A DNA stretch of 64,000 nt, from assembly GCA_009746045.1 (NCBI GenBank), contig RPFO01000154.1, positions 6,076,646 to 6,140,645 on the forward strand, given 5' to 3'. Each line of letters opens with the position of its first letter. Position 1 is the stretch's first letter. The notes under the pieces are model-generated. The model made no database searches. It was given only the letters and a program-made list of their open reading frames with translations, and was not told the DNA's origin. The position numbers and the translations under genes are program-made. The stretch comes from Mesostigma viride. Taxonomy: Eukaryota > Streptophyta > Mesostigmatophyceae > Mesostigmatales > Mesostigmataceae. Shown here piece by piece: positions 47,901 through 64,000 of this stretch.

Positions 47901-50900
47901 CGAATGGTCCGTGTAACATTTCCAAGCGCAGACAGCATATGTTCCCTGGTACATCAAAGAAAGCGAAACGTAATGAAAAAGCTGCACGGATGACTGTCAA
48001 CGTCACCCTGTGTTGTACATCGCCAAGGCCATCATCCCGTGAGGTATGAATAGAAAGTGGAAGCAGCGGTGGTGATGACATGGGGAGGCCCCCGTGTGCA
48101 ATCGGCAGCTCACCACCACGTTGACGGCAAAGTCGCTGGCCAGCCCGCGCGTGAGCTCGATGGAGTCCATCTTGGTACGGATCAGGTCCTAGGGAATGCA
48201 CACCCCACAGAAATCCACGTGAACTGATAAGGCCTGATTAGCTGTGCACAGATTAAACACGTCCATCTTGGTCCGGAATAGGGCCTGCGGGGCGAACACG
48301 AGAGGTGCCACGTTGGCAGCCAGACGTTGATAACAGTGACCACGAGCCACATAATTTCTCATTATTACTCAGCGTGGCACTCATCGTTACACAGCATATT
48401 ACTCGTTAGTACTCAGCATGGTTACTCAGCTTTGGATACATCCACAACGGACAACTGTATGCCAACGCCCGCAGGCCGCACACAGGTTGCAGCAAAAAAG
48501 TTTTCAATCATTACTAAGAACAACACATTATTAAGAACACCACATTGCTAAGGTAACCACATCACTACGAATAAAGGTCACCACGTTACTAAGGTCACCA
48601 CGTTACTAAGGTCACCACGTTACTATGATAACCAGGTTATTAAGGTAACCACGCTACTATGACAGCTGAGATCGCCATGTGCACCACAACCACAACCACA
48701 GAGCATGAAATGTGCACAACTCGGGACTGGCCAACCAAAGCGACCATCCACTTGATTCAGACAGCAACCCAGAAAAATACATCAGAAGAACACATGGTCC
48801 CCAGCAGAGAACAAAGGACAACAGCACAAACCTGGCAAGCTCTCTATTTCTAAAAAGATAGAGCTGTTTGAAAGGAGCAATGCGTTACAAAAGCATGGGC
48901 TTATGGGTTACGACCATGTGGGCATATGGGTTACAACAGCATGAACTGCCCCTTTACTCTAGCCCACAAGGTGACCATGGAATCGAACCAACGGGGGAAC
49001 TGACTCCGCCGTCGTTCTGTAAATAGCGCACCTGCAGCTGGTGGTAGAAAATGATCGTCTGGTCCTTGGCCTTGTGTGCCTGATCAAAAAAGTGGGGGGC
49101 ACCGGTGAGAGAGGAAGGGCAGCGGACAGCGGCAGATGAGCAGGGTCAAAGGTGAGTCAGTCAGGGAGGCAGCCAGGCAGGCTAAGGCAGGCCGCATATT
49201 CATTAGACAGGCTAACTGCTCAAACGGATTATTCCTGGTCATAAAAAGAGCGGTCTCATAGGTGGGTAAGGAAAAGCAGAACCACATGACAGCGAAGCAG
49301 GCCGATGATCTCCAACTATAGTGACTGGAGCACAAGTCCACTACCATCCAAGCATTTGAAAGCTATGGAGTGTTTAAGCATGCACGAGGGGCGTCATCAT
49401 CGGCAAGACTGCTGAGTGGATTCTCGCCTCTTAGAAGCAGCCACAACCCGGCCACTGCCACAGCCACAACCCGGTAAGATGCCAGCGGTACAGGACTATA
49501 AGAGACACAATCATTATGGTGGTAGCATGCCAGAGCTATAGGAACATAAGAGCAGCCAAAAAATGGTCTTCTCTCTTTTCTGTGTATCGCTCCCCTCCAT
49601 TTGCCTCCCAGGAGTCACCAACCCATAAATGCCATAATGAAGACCTCCCCTCCAGCGGACGAATCCTCACCCAGCTGTGCACAGCTCGCTCCGGGCTTCC
49701 CTAGAAAAGCAACTCTAACTTGCATGCTCACGCAACACCGTTCGATTCCAACCATAGACGTTGCGTTCACCACACCGCATTCCGCATGAGCTGGGAAATC
49801 CTGATTATCCACAGACATGGCATCCAGCCACAGGCATTGCATTCTACATGAGCTGGTAGATCCTGATTAGATCCTGCACGGCTCTCTTAGGCCTTCCCCG
49901 GCTTCAGCTCAGCAATTTTGATGACCCGCCAATCCTAATCAATTTGATACCAATTCAATCCATGATCCCGCCATGATCCCGCAGTTGATAACACTAGGCA
50001 CGAGTCACGAGTTGCGAGTCGCGAGTCGCGCGAGTTGCGAGTCGCGAGTCGCGAGGCGCGAGTCCCGAGGCCCGAGGCCCGAGGCGCGAGGCCCGAGGCG
50101 CGAGGCTCGAGGCGCGAGGCGCGAGGCACCCCAAACACCCACCATGGCACGTGAGGTGACATTGATGGCGCCCACATAGTTCCTGAAGTCCGAAGACGAG
50201 GGAACCGCCTGCACGCCCTTGTTGTACACCTGCAGGTTGTGACGTTTCGATCCACCATCCCCCAGAAGCCCAGCACAAAAGCGCGGCAATAGGGGAGCGC
50301 GGCGCCAGGGGATGATGGCAGAGTTCAGTTGAGACCACAATGTCATTGGGGCATGCTAGCCGCTAGGGATGGCTTGGCATGCCTTTTGTATGCGAATGCA
50401 AGTGTGTTCATAAACAAGCTCATAGTAGGATATAGATTTTAAAAAATTAATGAGTAATACAATGGATCAAGTATCTGACATGCAACATGCACACTTGAAA
50501 GTAGATATAACACAAGACACTGTCCCAACAAAAGGCCCTACAACGCGTGCATGATAAATCTAACTCTCTTCCATGGCCTAACACCCCGAATGCGCTGCCT
50601 CTAACACATCTAGTCTTGGCCTGACCGCCAGGCTGCATCAAAAGATGTACACGCAATGGCAAAAGTGCGTGATCAGAGCAGCAAGCAGGCTGCAACGGAG
50701 TTCTCTCCCAGAGTCAGAGCACTGGCAGAGCACTGTCAGAGCGCTGAAACTCCGCCAAGCGCCTATTCAAGCGCATACTCAAGCGCCTATTTGCGATCCA
50801 GCTTGGCTCAGGTGCTGCAACAGCGCACGTACTGCGTGGGTGTTCCCTGCATTATCCTGGTAGCATGCGTGACCGCACTTTCTAGGCCAGGCTGGAAATT

Positions 50901-53900
50901 TAGTAGTAGAGGATTTATGCTCACGTGACGCAGCCTACATGTGAATTCACTCCAGGACAGGCTGTAGGGCGCTCAGAGGATCCACCCCTTGCGTTACGGG
51001 GAACATGACAGCACACTGAGCATTTCAGAGTACACGTGAAAAGCACACCGAGGTACCCACAGCACACGGCGCCGAGAAGGGGCACCGCTTATGGCGCCAA
51101 GAAGGGGCACCGTTTCCAAACTGTGAGGTGCGGAACAGCTCAATTGACCAGGATAGGCGAGCGGATAGACACGATGCGATTGTGGCAAATCTGTGGAACG
51201 TGGAACCGCAGGGCGCCTACTTACTGATTTCACTTGCGATGCCAGGGGCCCCTCGAACCAGTCGCACGCCGCCTGGACCCGGACGTGCAGCCAATAGGGC
51301 AGCACCGCCGCCTTGAGCTGTGGGGTGTTGGAAACATCACGACCAGAACATGGCGCATGTTGCTCTCGTTAATGCACCGACCAATAGGACAACACCGCCG
51401 CCTTGAGCTGTGGCGCGTTTCCATGCGTCGAGCGGGAGATACGTGGCATGTTGCTCGCGTCCATGCACAAACCCAAAGTAATGTGGCGTTTGTGTTCTCA
51501 TCAATGCACAATGCCAATACATGATGGCATGGTGTTTTCATCGACGAAGCTATTCAACATTCCAGAAAGGAACTAGCAGGAGGGAGGCACTAGCAGGGTT
51601 GACACTTGACAGAACAACGTTTTGGTTATCCACGGCTTGCAATCCCAGTGGTCCTTTGCTAATATTATTGTTTATATATTTTTTAATAATCATAGAAGAA
51701 TGATCTGGTCAGAACAAACTTCACCCTTGGCCATGGGCTTGTGAGTTCGGCCATACCTGCGCCAACTCAGCCGCAGCGCTCTCATCCTTGCCATGCCTGT
51801 CCGCCAGCTTGGCCTGCACACGCGCCCACAACATACGATAAAGCAAGTCGACAAGACTAAGCGAACACGTCATCATATCATAACGCCATTTAGTGCTTTA
51901 GGGGAGACACAGGGATAGCTGGCAAAGAGGGGAACAGTTTTAGTTTGAAAAGAGGGGACAATGTTAGTCTGAAGAGAAACAAAAAAATTATGGTTTGCTT
52001 GTCGTGAGCTTTGTGTGAAAGAAGCACAGCAGCTTAGAGCAACATTAACTCAAGTATCCAGCCATGCATGACATTCCAAAAAGCCAGATCACTGGCTGGC
52101 CAGTCAGCCAGCCAAAAGGGAACAAGCCAGCTCAAGATAGACCACAGCAGTGTCCAAAAGCCAACACGATTATCACATTACCACATTGTGCCGATGGGCA
52201 TAAGGCGATGACCTGGATGCCAGGTTGCTATCATTTTCAAGTTACATTCTGTGAGGAACACTTTCAAGAAAGCGGCACGTCCCACTCCGTACATGTCGCC
52301 CCAGACTTTATCGAAGGCGGCAGGCTCACCCCCTCCGACCTGATGCTGGCGCACGCGCGCGGCGTACCAGGCGGGGCATGCCAGGTCCCTACTCCGGCGT
52401 GTATGCCAGAGTCGAGACCTGACATCCCCCGCCTCCTACGCTGCGCGCGCCGGTTCGCTCTACGTCCGCCTTTACTCCCTGGGCGATGGCTGAACGCGCC
52501 AAGGATTTTTTAGAGACGATGTGCTTGTTGGGAGTACTGAAAGAGGGTGGTGCTTGGTTCGGATAAGTCCTCTTAGGAGTCCTCTTACAAGTCCTCTTAG
52601 AGGCTATGGGATTGAACCATCGAAAGAATGATTTGAAGGTGACAGGTTCATAAATATATTCTAGAAATCAAGGGTTTTGAAAGATATATTCTAGAAATCA
52701 AGGGGCTAGTATATGAGACCTTAAGGACTTCTCAGGAGAATTTCCAAGAGAGGATGGGGCATGGAGGGATCCTTAAGAAAGCGTTGGATGAGCTGCGGCG
52801 CAGGCCAGGATCGGTGCATTACTGGAGCATTGTGGAGGTACATAGTGGGGTGCACAAACAAATCCCGATATGTGCCACAGGCAAAACCACGTTGTACTGG
52901 AACAAAACTCGCATATGCTATAGCCCCAAGCCAAACCAGGTTAAACTGGAATAAAACTTGCACATGCTATAAATCAACGTGCGCTCAAATGAAGCTCAAA
53001 GGTCACCCTGTCATGGACAGCAGGAGCTGCAATCCAAGGATTCACCTGGCAACCGTCACTTTATGTGGTCTTACTAATGAGTAAAAGATTTATCAGTGTG
53101 CACACATGTAAGCACTAACCCATAGAGCGCTCACTCTCGACTGGATCGAGTCTAGTGATAAAGAGTTATCCGTGTGCACACATGCAAGCACGAACCGATA
53201 GAGCGGTCACTCTCGACTGGCATTCCGCCTCCTTGGCCTGCAGCTTGCTGGACAGGCCCTTCACCTGGCATTAATTAAGAGCTCATGGCATCCGCAAGCA
53301 GGCACGATGGGATCAGCAGTATAGAGAGCAGATACAATTGTTACTATATATTTGGGGTGGTGCCCGCACGATGGGATCGGCACTACATGAGCAGACATAG
53401 TTATCACTATAAATTAGACGTGGTGCCGGCACTGTAGAGAGCAGATGTAGCTAACACCAGTCAACTAGCTTGCTTTGCTCTGTACATTTGAGATGTGAGG
53501 TGTCAAAGCAGAAAACATTCAAGTACAATTGGGAACAACTGGAAAGCCCAGAAGGCTGTAGGGAATTATGAACGACATATTTGACCATGCCCCCCCCCAA
53601 GCTCCCAACCCACACCTCTTCCCTTTCCCACAACTGAAATCTAGATGTAACCGTACCATAGCGGTGTCTACATTCTGTGCATCAAGGATGAAGTTCCTAG
53701 CAACACAGGCAAGTGCTCAACTAAAAACTCATGTAAGCCCCATGAAGCTAAATTTTTTCAAGAAAACTGGCCACATCCCTCACGAGGCACGCAACATGAA
53801 GAATTATATTCTTGAATCAACCATTATTTATTTTTTACTGAACACAATCCCAACCATTATTTATTTTTTACTGAACACAATCCCCACCTCAGCCTGCGCC

Positions 53901-56378
53901 ACCTTGTCCTTCTCGGCCGCCTCCCTGGCCTGCTTCTCGCACGCGTCCCGCTGCTGACTCAGTGCCGCTTCCGCCGCCGCGAGCTTGCCCCTGGCATCCA
54001 CCACCTCCGCGTCCGCCTTTGCCTTGCCCTCTGCTGCCGCACGCGCGCCCTTGGCCTCCTCCGCCTGGAGCGACGCACGCAGCTTCTGGGTCTCTGCCTC
54101 GGCGACCTGGACCCTGGACTCAAGTGTACCCACGCTGGCTTGAGCAGCCTCGAGAGTGGCGATTTTAGCTTCCAGTGACGACACCTTGGCCTCGGATGCG
54201 GTCAGCTTCGCTTCGGCGGTGGCCACCTTGGACTCCAGGGTGGTCTGCAGGGAGGTAACCGGCTGCAGCTCTCGTGCAGCAGTCTCGGTTGCCTTGCGGG
54301 CGGAGGCTTGGGACGTGGCCAGGGACGCCTGGCTCTCTTGGAGCGATGATGTGGCATCCGCCAGGTCTTTCTGGAGGCCAAGATGAAACAAACTATGTTG
54401 GTGATCAAATCAAAGGCCAGGTTAGGGACTTGAATCAAATCATGGGTACAGTGCATTAAGTCCTGCAGGATCCGGAATGATTTGGTAGTACGGGGGTGTG
54501 GTAAAACCTTTTGGAATTTTGATGTTGGGTTGGGGTGGTGGTACGTCATGAGGCATGGACAGCGAGGCGGGCAGCTGGTGCTTTGCAAGGCAACACCGAG
54601 GTGGGGATTTCGATGAACCGAAAAAGACAATGGAAATATGAGTAGATGTACAATTGGGACGGATCTTGGACTGTACTAGTCTGAAAAGGTATACTATACG
54701 TGTGCTGACTTCACATTTCCCTAGAAAGGTTAAGTCACTAGAGTGGTACACGAAGCAGGTAAATCTGTATTGGCCTATAGCAGTCCTGCTTGTAAGTCAC
54801 TAGAGAACAGTCATTCCCGCATTAAGTTAGCATCGCCGCCGAAATCTGGGCGTCGTAACTTAACGCCGGAACGTAACTTAACGCGGGAAGGTAACCTAAG
54901 CGGTAGAATCAGGCTAACAACCCAACCCCTCCTCCTCTGACGGACTTCTCCACGGGAATCGACAGCTCTCGTAGAGCCCGATCTAGCTGCAGCATCGAAG
55001 TCGCCCGATGTCCATTTTTTCGGCCAGATATTTACCGAAAGGTGGGCGGTGAGGTGTACGCCGCCAAAGTCTGGGCGTCGCAACTTAATGCGGGAACGTA
55101 ACCTTAAGAATCGTAACTTAACGCGGGAATGATTGTACATGAAGCAGGTATATCTGTATTGGCCTATTTCAGTCATCCTACTTGTAACCCCACTAGAGTA
55201 GTACATGAAGCAGGTATATCTGTACTGGCCTGTATCAGTCCTTCTGCTTGTAAGTCATGGGCAGGGATTTATCAGAAAAAAACATTAAGATTGATATAGG
55301 AGATAGCCGCCATGCAGCAAAACTGATCTCTTTAGCAGAGGAGGAGCGATGAGTACACATTTCAGGCTCAACTAACAGCCAACTACCAAGCCGTCCTCAA
55401 AAGAAATCTGCCGTTTGTCACGAAACGAGCATTCAAGGATCAACATGACAGCCGCCATATGCTGGTTGTACCAACAGATTTTTTAACAGATATTGAACAG
55501 ATTTTTAATATTCAAAGCCAGCAGCTGCAGCACGAGTTCTACCAACAAGCCGTGATGGCATGATGCACCTCATGGCCGCTATTGATGTGCCATGTTACCA
55601 TGCACCGCGGAAAGAATGGCCGCTGTCCACACCGCAAGCTGAAAAGGCAAGCCTGTGCTACAAAAGACAGAGCGGTGCCTGACGCGATTTACCATATCTA
55701 GACCTGCAATCCACATATTCGTATTGCATGGACATTATCTTCACCCTACAATGATCCAGCAGGAAGAATTAAAACGCCCGAAAGAGTGTTACATAGCCCG
55801 GAAAGCGCTGCCCCCCTCACGAAGAGCGCCGGAGGGGTCGGTAACGTAGTTGCTAATTCCTGTATGATCTCGAACCTACTGTATGCGCGGCAAGCCAAGA
55901 AACAGAACAAAATGTGCTCACTTCAAGTTTCGCGAGCTTTTCGTCCACGGCAGCGCGATCATCTGCCGTCGCGCATGTCCCCTTCTCCTTCTCTGTAAAA
56001 ATTGATCGAAGAAACAGCGGGACAGAGATCGATGCATGAAAAACCGACACAAGATGGGTAGTCGCCGAAACCCAGACGCTGAGGAAAAAACTTCGTATCT
56101 TCAGGTTCGTTTGAAAAATTCATACAATAGCAATTATATCCGTCTCACTCATACCAGCAGACCACACAACATTTGTAACGCAACGAGCACGAACCTAGCA
56201 CCTTGACTTTTTCGAGAGCAGCTAGCTTGGCACTGTTGGCCGATTCTAAATCGGTCATTGTCCTCATGAGCTCGACCTGAAGGTCTTTAACTTTCTTCTG
56301 CAAGTCGACGTCGGCATTAGCCGCTGACAGCATCAAAAGAGCAAAGAAACTTGTGCACACGATCCAGCGTCCCACCAT
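44455..56378 (-). CDS. Signal-peptide, coiled-coil, C-terminally membrane-anchored protein (plant At2g24420-like family)
   Basis: Exons: 56202-56378, 55922-55990, 53888-54370, 53211-53264, 51757-51813, 51234-51317, 50143-50229, 49032-49079, 48114-48188, 46604-46678, 46070-46137, 44455-44653, plus a doubtful 52419-52478; 491 or 511 aa. All junctions are phase 0 except the last (phase 2), which matches. N-terminal signal peptide (WIVCTSFFALLMLSAANA). A long Ala/Glu/Lys coiled coil follows (exon 53888-54370, 161 codons), then AVLPYWLHVRVQ, VYNKGVQAV, QTIIFYHQLQ and LTRGLASDFAV, two hydrophobic segments (GPSLFVYLLGLAP and GFYVVLALFMVLRGFV) and a Lys-rich tail ending GKKSHGQKK. This order matches, from memory, plant ER-associated coiled-coil proteins labelled DNA repair ATPase-related; the label is doubtful. 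Function unknown. Exon 56202-56378 has a weak donor (GTGCTA). Confidence 0.8.
45421..45752. repeat. 25-26-bp minisatellite, about 13 copies
   Basis: Unit CCACTAGACCTCCTAGCTCC GTGAA with shortened GTGAACTAGGCCCCCAAGC variants at two places. It lies in the last intron of the coiled-coil gene. Confidence 0.95.
46604..47255 (-). repeat. Eight tandem copies (77-78 bp) of the exon 46604-46678 acceptor edge
   Basis: Each unit, on minus, contains GACTAG|CTCATGGGGCCGTC, GCTGTTCGTGTACCTGCTCG and GTCTTGCCCC, that is the acceptor plus the first 45 bp of the exon, followed by TTTACTTCTTCATGTCATCC, a new pyrimidine-rich tract. Only the last unit (46604-46678) continues into the full exon. The frame LMGPSLFVYLLGLAP recurs in each unit. 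Confidence 0.93.
47305..47612. repeat. About 60-bp minisatellite
   Basis: Units share AATGGTCAGCCCCCATGTAG, TACATTAATAAATGG and CCGGCCCCTATGTGACTGCA; about five copies, decaying to the right. Directly upstream of the junction array in transcript order. Confidence 0.93.
48258..48292 (-). repeat. Copy of the exon 48114-48188 acceptor edge
   Basis: GTCCATCTTGGTCCGGAATA at 48262 resembles the exon start GTCCATCTTGGTACGGATCA at 48166. The copy has its own acceptor, CCGCAG|GCCC. Confidence 0.8.
48552..48660. repeat. AAGGTCACCACGTTACT repeat
   Basis: Five to six units of 18-19 bp (ACTAAGGTCACCACGTT and variants) in an intron of the coiled-coil gene. Confidence 0.9.
50000..50131. repeat. (CGAGTCG/CGAGGCG)n degenerate heptamer array
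   Basis: GAGTCGCGAGT words drift into GAGGCGCGAGG words over 130 bp, ending 11 bp from the donor of exon 50143-50229. On the transcript the array reads CTCGCGCCTCG. Confidence 0.92.
51376..51416 (-). repeat. Copy of the exon 51234-51317 acceptor edge
   Basis: CACCGCCGCCTTGAGCTGTG at 51394 is identical to the real junction at 51303, and the preceding ACCAATAGGACAA matches GCCAATAGGGCAG. The acceptor CCACAG is intact. Confidence 0.88.
52064..52720. other. GC-rich island within an intron; one doubtful exon
   Basis: At 52300-52500 the GC content rises to exon-like levels. The minus strand offers CGCCCAG|GGAGTAAAGG and TGTCAG|GTCTCG, giving 20 codons (GVKADVERTGARSVGGGGCQ, 52419-52478) that keep the host phase. 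The plus strand is also open but has no family. TCCTCTTA and AGATATATTCTAGAAATCAA duplicates follow at 52565-52710. Confidence 0.35.
53095..53222 (-). repeat. Tandem duplicate of the exon 53211-53264 donor edge
   Basis: GTGTGCACACATGTAAGCAC, ..., GCTCACTCTCGACTGGAT (53097-53147) repeats 53170-53222 at a 73-75-bp offset. The copy's donor on minus is GTCGAGA|GTGAGC, a better match to consensus than the real GTGACC. Confidence 0.82.
54743..55260. repeat. 65-bp tandem repeat, three copies, split by an insertion
   Basis: Units share GAAGCAGGTATATCTGTATT, GGCCTAT and CTTGTAAGTCACTAGAG. Copies are 54746-54805, 55138-55200 and 55205-55258. The element 54811-55130 separates the first two. Confidence 0.88.
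54811..55130. mobile_element. 320-bp MITE-like element with terminal inverted repeats
   Basis: Starts CATTCCCGCATTAAGTTA and ends TAACTTAACGCGGGAATG, inverted copies of each other. Subterminal GTCTGGGCGTCG-type words recur on both sides (54846, 55070) with CGGGAACGTAAC words. No ORF. It sits in an intron of the coiled-coil gene. Confidence 0.8.
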
Positions 56379-57905
56379 GGCTCCTGCAGCTCTGGGTGCG
56401 CAGCGCAACAAGTTTTGCACAACGCAGAAAACAAGATACTGGCTGTCCTTGACGACGCTAACCCTACTCAGATCTAGGCACGTGCCACAGGTTAAAAGTA
56501 CATCTACCAAAAGGTGGACGCAATGAACCTCAACTGCCCGACGCCATGCTTCGGGCACGATTAGTTAGTCGCTGTGCACGTACGTAAACACGCAGCACCG
56601 GTCATGCACAGCTCACCGCGCAACAACGTAGCGCCACCTGGACAGTTTGTTGTTGTTGTTGTTGCCCACGCCGCACATGGGCAGCAGAGATGGACAGCTT
56701 GGTTTTAACCCGGGAAACCTGGCGGCCTGGTCGTTGCGTACCTGAAGTCGTTGTTGTTGTTGTGTCCCACGCCGCCCAAGGGCAGCAGAGAACCTATAGT
56801 GCGTACCTGAAGTACATCATGTTGCATCAAGGATTGATAGGAACTGAACTAGTGACCATTGTGTGATACCAAAAGTAAAAAATTCTAGTAAATGTGAGAA
56901 TCTCTGCTGCCCATGTGCGGCGTGGGCAACAACAACAACAACAACAAGTTCGCCCATTTGTTTGTACGGGCTTCACAGCCGAACATCAACAGCCCCAGGA
57001 AAAATATAAAGCCGTTGCTTGCCGTGCACGGGCAGGTCCAAGTGCAACGTGGATTACAGTTACGCCAGGGTTACGCACGCTTTTGTTTTTTTAATGTTGG
57101 GCATCCGCTTTTGTACTATGGTTATGACTTGACCGCATTTGTGATGAGCTTTCCCGCACGAAGGCATGGCGGTCATCGGAGAACATGCTACAGTGACATG
57201 GGGGTTGTCGCCACCGCGAGCTAAAATTAACCGGGGCGATTGTGGAATAATTTAAACACCTTTAGGTTCTTTGAGTCTTATCCTAAGTGTGTGACCGGTC
57301 ACCGAGGTGAAAACTTCACGAGCCATAAAATTAGAAGGTTTTCCGGCTAGAACGGTTAGGGTATCGAGCTTAGCAGTGCCGAAACATCTGAGCATTGAAG
57401 TAGAATTTTTTACGTCGGCAGCCACCGTGGCGGCCTTGAAGTTGCCTGCATGGCTCTCGCATACATGCGAAGAAGCCTTGCAGTACTTCGCATAACGTCA
57501 ACATAACCCTGGTGAGTCTTTTGCACGTGGAGTGCTTGCATGCTATGTATCTGCCAAATTTTGCGGTGTATGAAGGTTGGTTGATGTTGAATACGGTAGC
57601 TCAGTCGCACAGTATGATGTCCTCGACAAATGCTGCCAATTTCCATAGTAGCATGGTTTGCCTCCTGCATTTTAGTGCTGCTGCCCTGGCCGCCTCTGTA
57701 TTCTTCCTCAGCACTTTTGCAATATGCAGCAGCGTACCATTTTTTGAGCTGATAGGGAATCCGCTCCGCCACCAATGGTAAGAATCCTGTAGTTGGCGAG
57801 GAAGTGATCACTTATGTTCGGTTTTCTTGCCGCGCCGTTGCCTTGCTATGCGACCACAGGAGATGTTCGCAAGGCCACTGGAAGTTATCTGCCTCACTTT
57901 CCGAC
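56379..57905. promoter_or_regulatory. Divergent region between the coiled-coil gene and the TFxP gene, with inverted repeats
   Basis: Three copies of a GTTGTTGTTG + CCCACGCCGC + GGGCAGCAGAGA block: direct at 56644-56692 and 56755-56792, inverted at 56900-56948 (TCTCTGCTGCCCATGTGCGG). The outer pair can fold into a stem of about 45 bp. No exon of either gene is clear here; 5' untranslated exons of the plus-strand gene are possible. Confidence 0.5.
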
Positions 57906-63881
<5,976 letters not shown>

Positions 63882-63901
63882 GTACGTATTTTATGGAGGG
63901 G

Positions 63902-64000
63902 AATACTTGCTGTTATGGAAGGATGGAAGGATGGAAGGATGGAAGGATGGAAGGATGGAAGGATGGAAGGATGGAAGGATGGAAGGATGGAAGGATGGAA
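63902..64000 (+). repeat. (ATGGAAGG)n array running off the window
   Basis: An 8-bp unit repeated at least eleven times, beginning about 20 bp after the donor of exon 63683-63881. Confidence 0.95.

Noticed and set aside
52064-52513. 149-codon plus ORF
   Set aside because: Only its GC-rich second half is exon-like, no family is visible, and the minus strand gives a small exon that fits the host gene phase instead.

Overview
The window looks like nuclear DNA of a photosynthetic eukaryote, most likely a green-lineage alga. The genes have many short, GC-rich exons (32 to about 2,200 bp, mostly 40-130 bp) bounded by GT-AG introns. One gene encodes a protein with a plastid-type N-terminus that belongs to a family I associate with plants and green algae. 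Another matches, from memory, a plant family of ER-type coiled-coil proteins. The introns are large and hold microsatellites, minisatellites, inverted repeats and retroelement pieces. I reconstructed six genes by joining exons whose reading phases match across GT-AG junctions. Most of the very long open frames in the window are only translated simple repeats.

Layout. (1) 427-8529, minus strand: TRM6, the non-catalytic tRNA m1A58 methyltransferase subunit, running off the left edge. (2) 9219-27712, plus: a complete 13-exon type I protein arginine methyltransferase, PRMT6-like, 360 aa. (3) 28593-38758, minus: a complete 10-exon gene for a probable plastid protein of 355 aa. (4) 39348-40411, plus: a two-exon BTB/POZ protein of 268 aa. 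(5) 44455-56378, minus: a 12- or 13-exon gene for a signal-peptide, coiled-coil, C-terminally membrane-anchored protein. (6) 57906 to beyond 63881, plus: a low-complexity protein with repeated TFxP motifs, running towards the right edge. The genes form three divergent (head-to-head) pairs with intervals of 689, 589 and about 1,530 bp between start codons, and convergent (tail-to-tail) gaps between the pairs.

Mobile and repeat DNA. TRM6 intron 4 holds a retroelement-like ORF with a PHD finger and a degenerate restriction-like endonuclease domain, next to a hairpin element and a GGTACC-rich inverted-repeat element. Two near-identical 5'-truncated LINE 3' ends lie at 41637-43580. A 1.2-kb near-perfect palindrome lies in PRMT6 intron 11. 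A 320-bp TIR element has inserted in a 65-bp minisatellite at 54811-55130. PRMT6 introns 7 and 12 carry 1.3-kb and 1.9-kb hexanucleotide or pyrimidine arrays.

Most unusual signal. At about 20 exon boundaries in five of the six genes, the adjacent intron contains one to seven decayed extra copies of the exon edge together with its splice site (donor copies downstream, acceptor copies upstream). Examples are three 120-bp units at the TRM6 exon 427-520 donor, 66-bp units after 60738, eight 77-78-bp units at 46604-47255, and nine to ten 64-bp branch-point-plus-acceptor units before PRMT6 exon 11. These splice-junction echoes suggest a recurrent process of junction-focused tandem duplication that enlarges introns and creates decoy or alternative splice sites.
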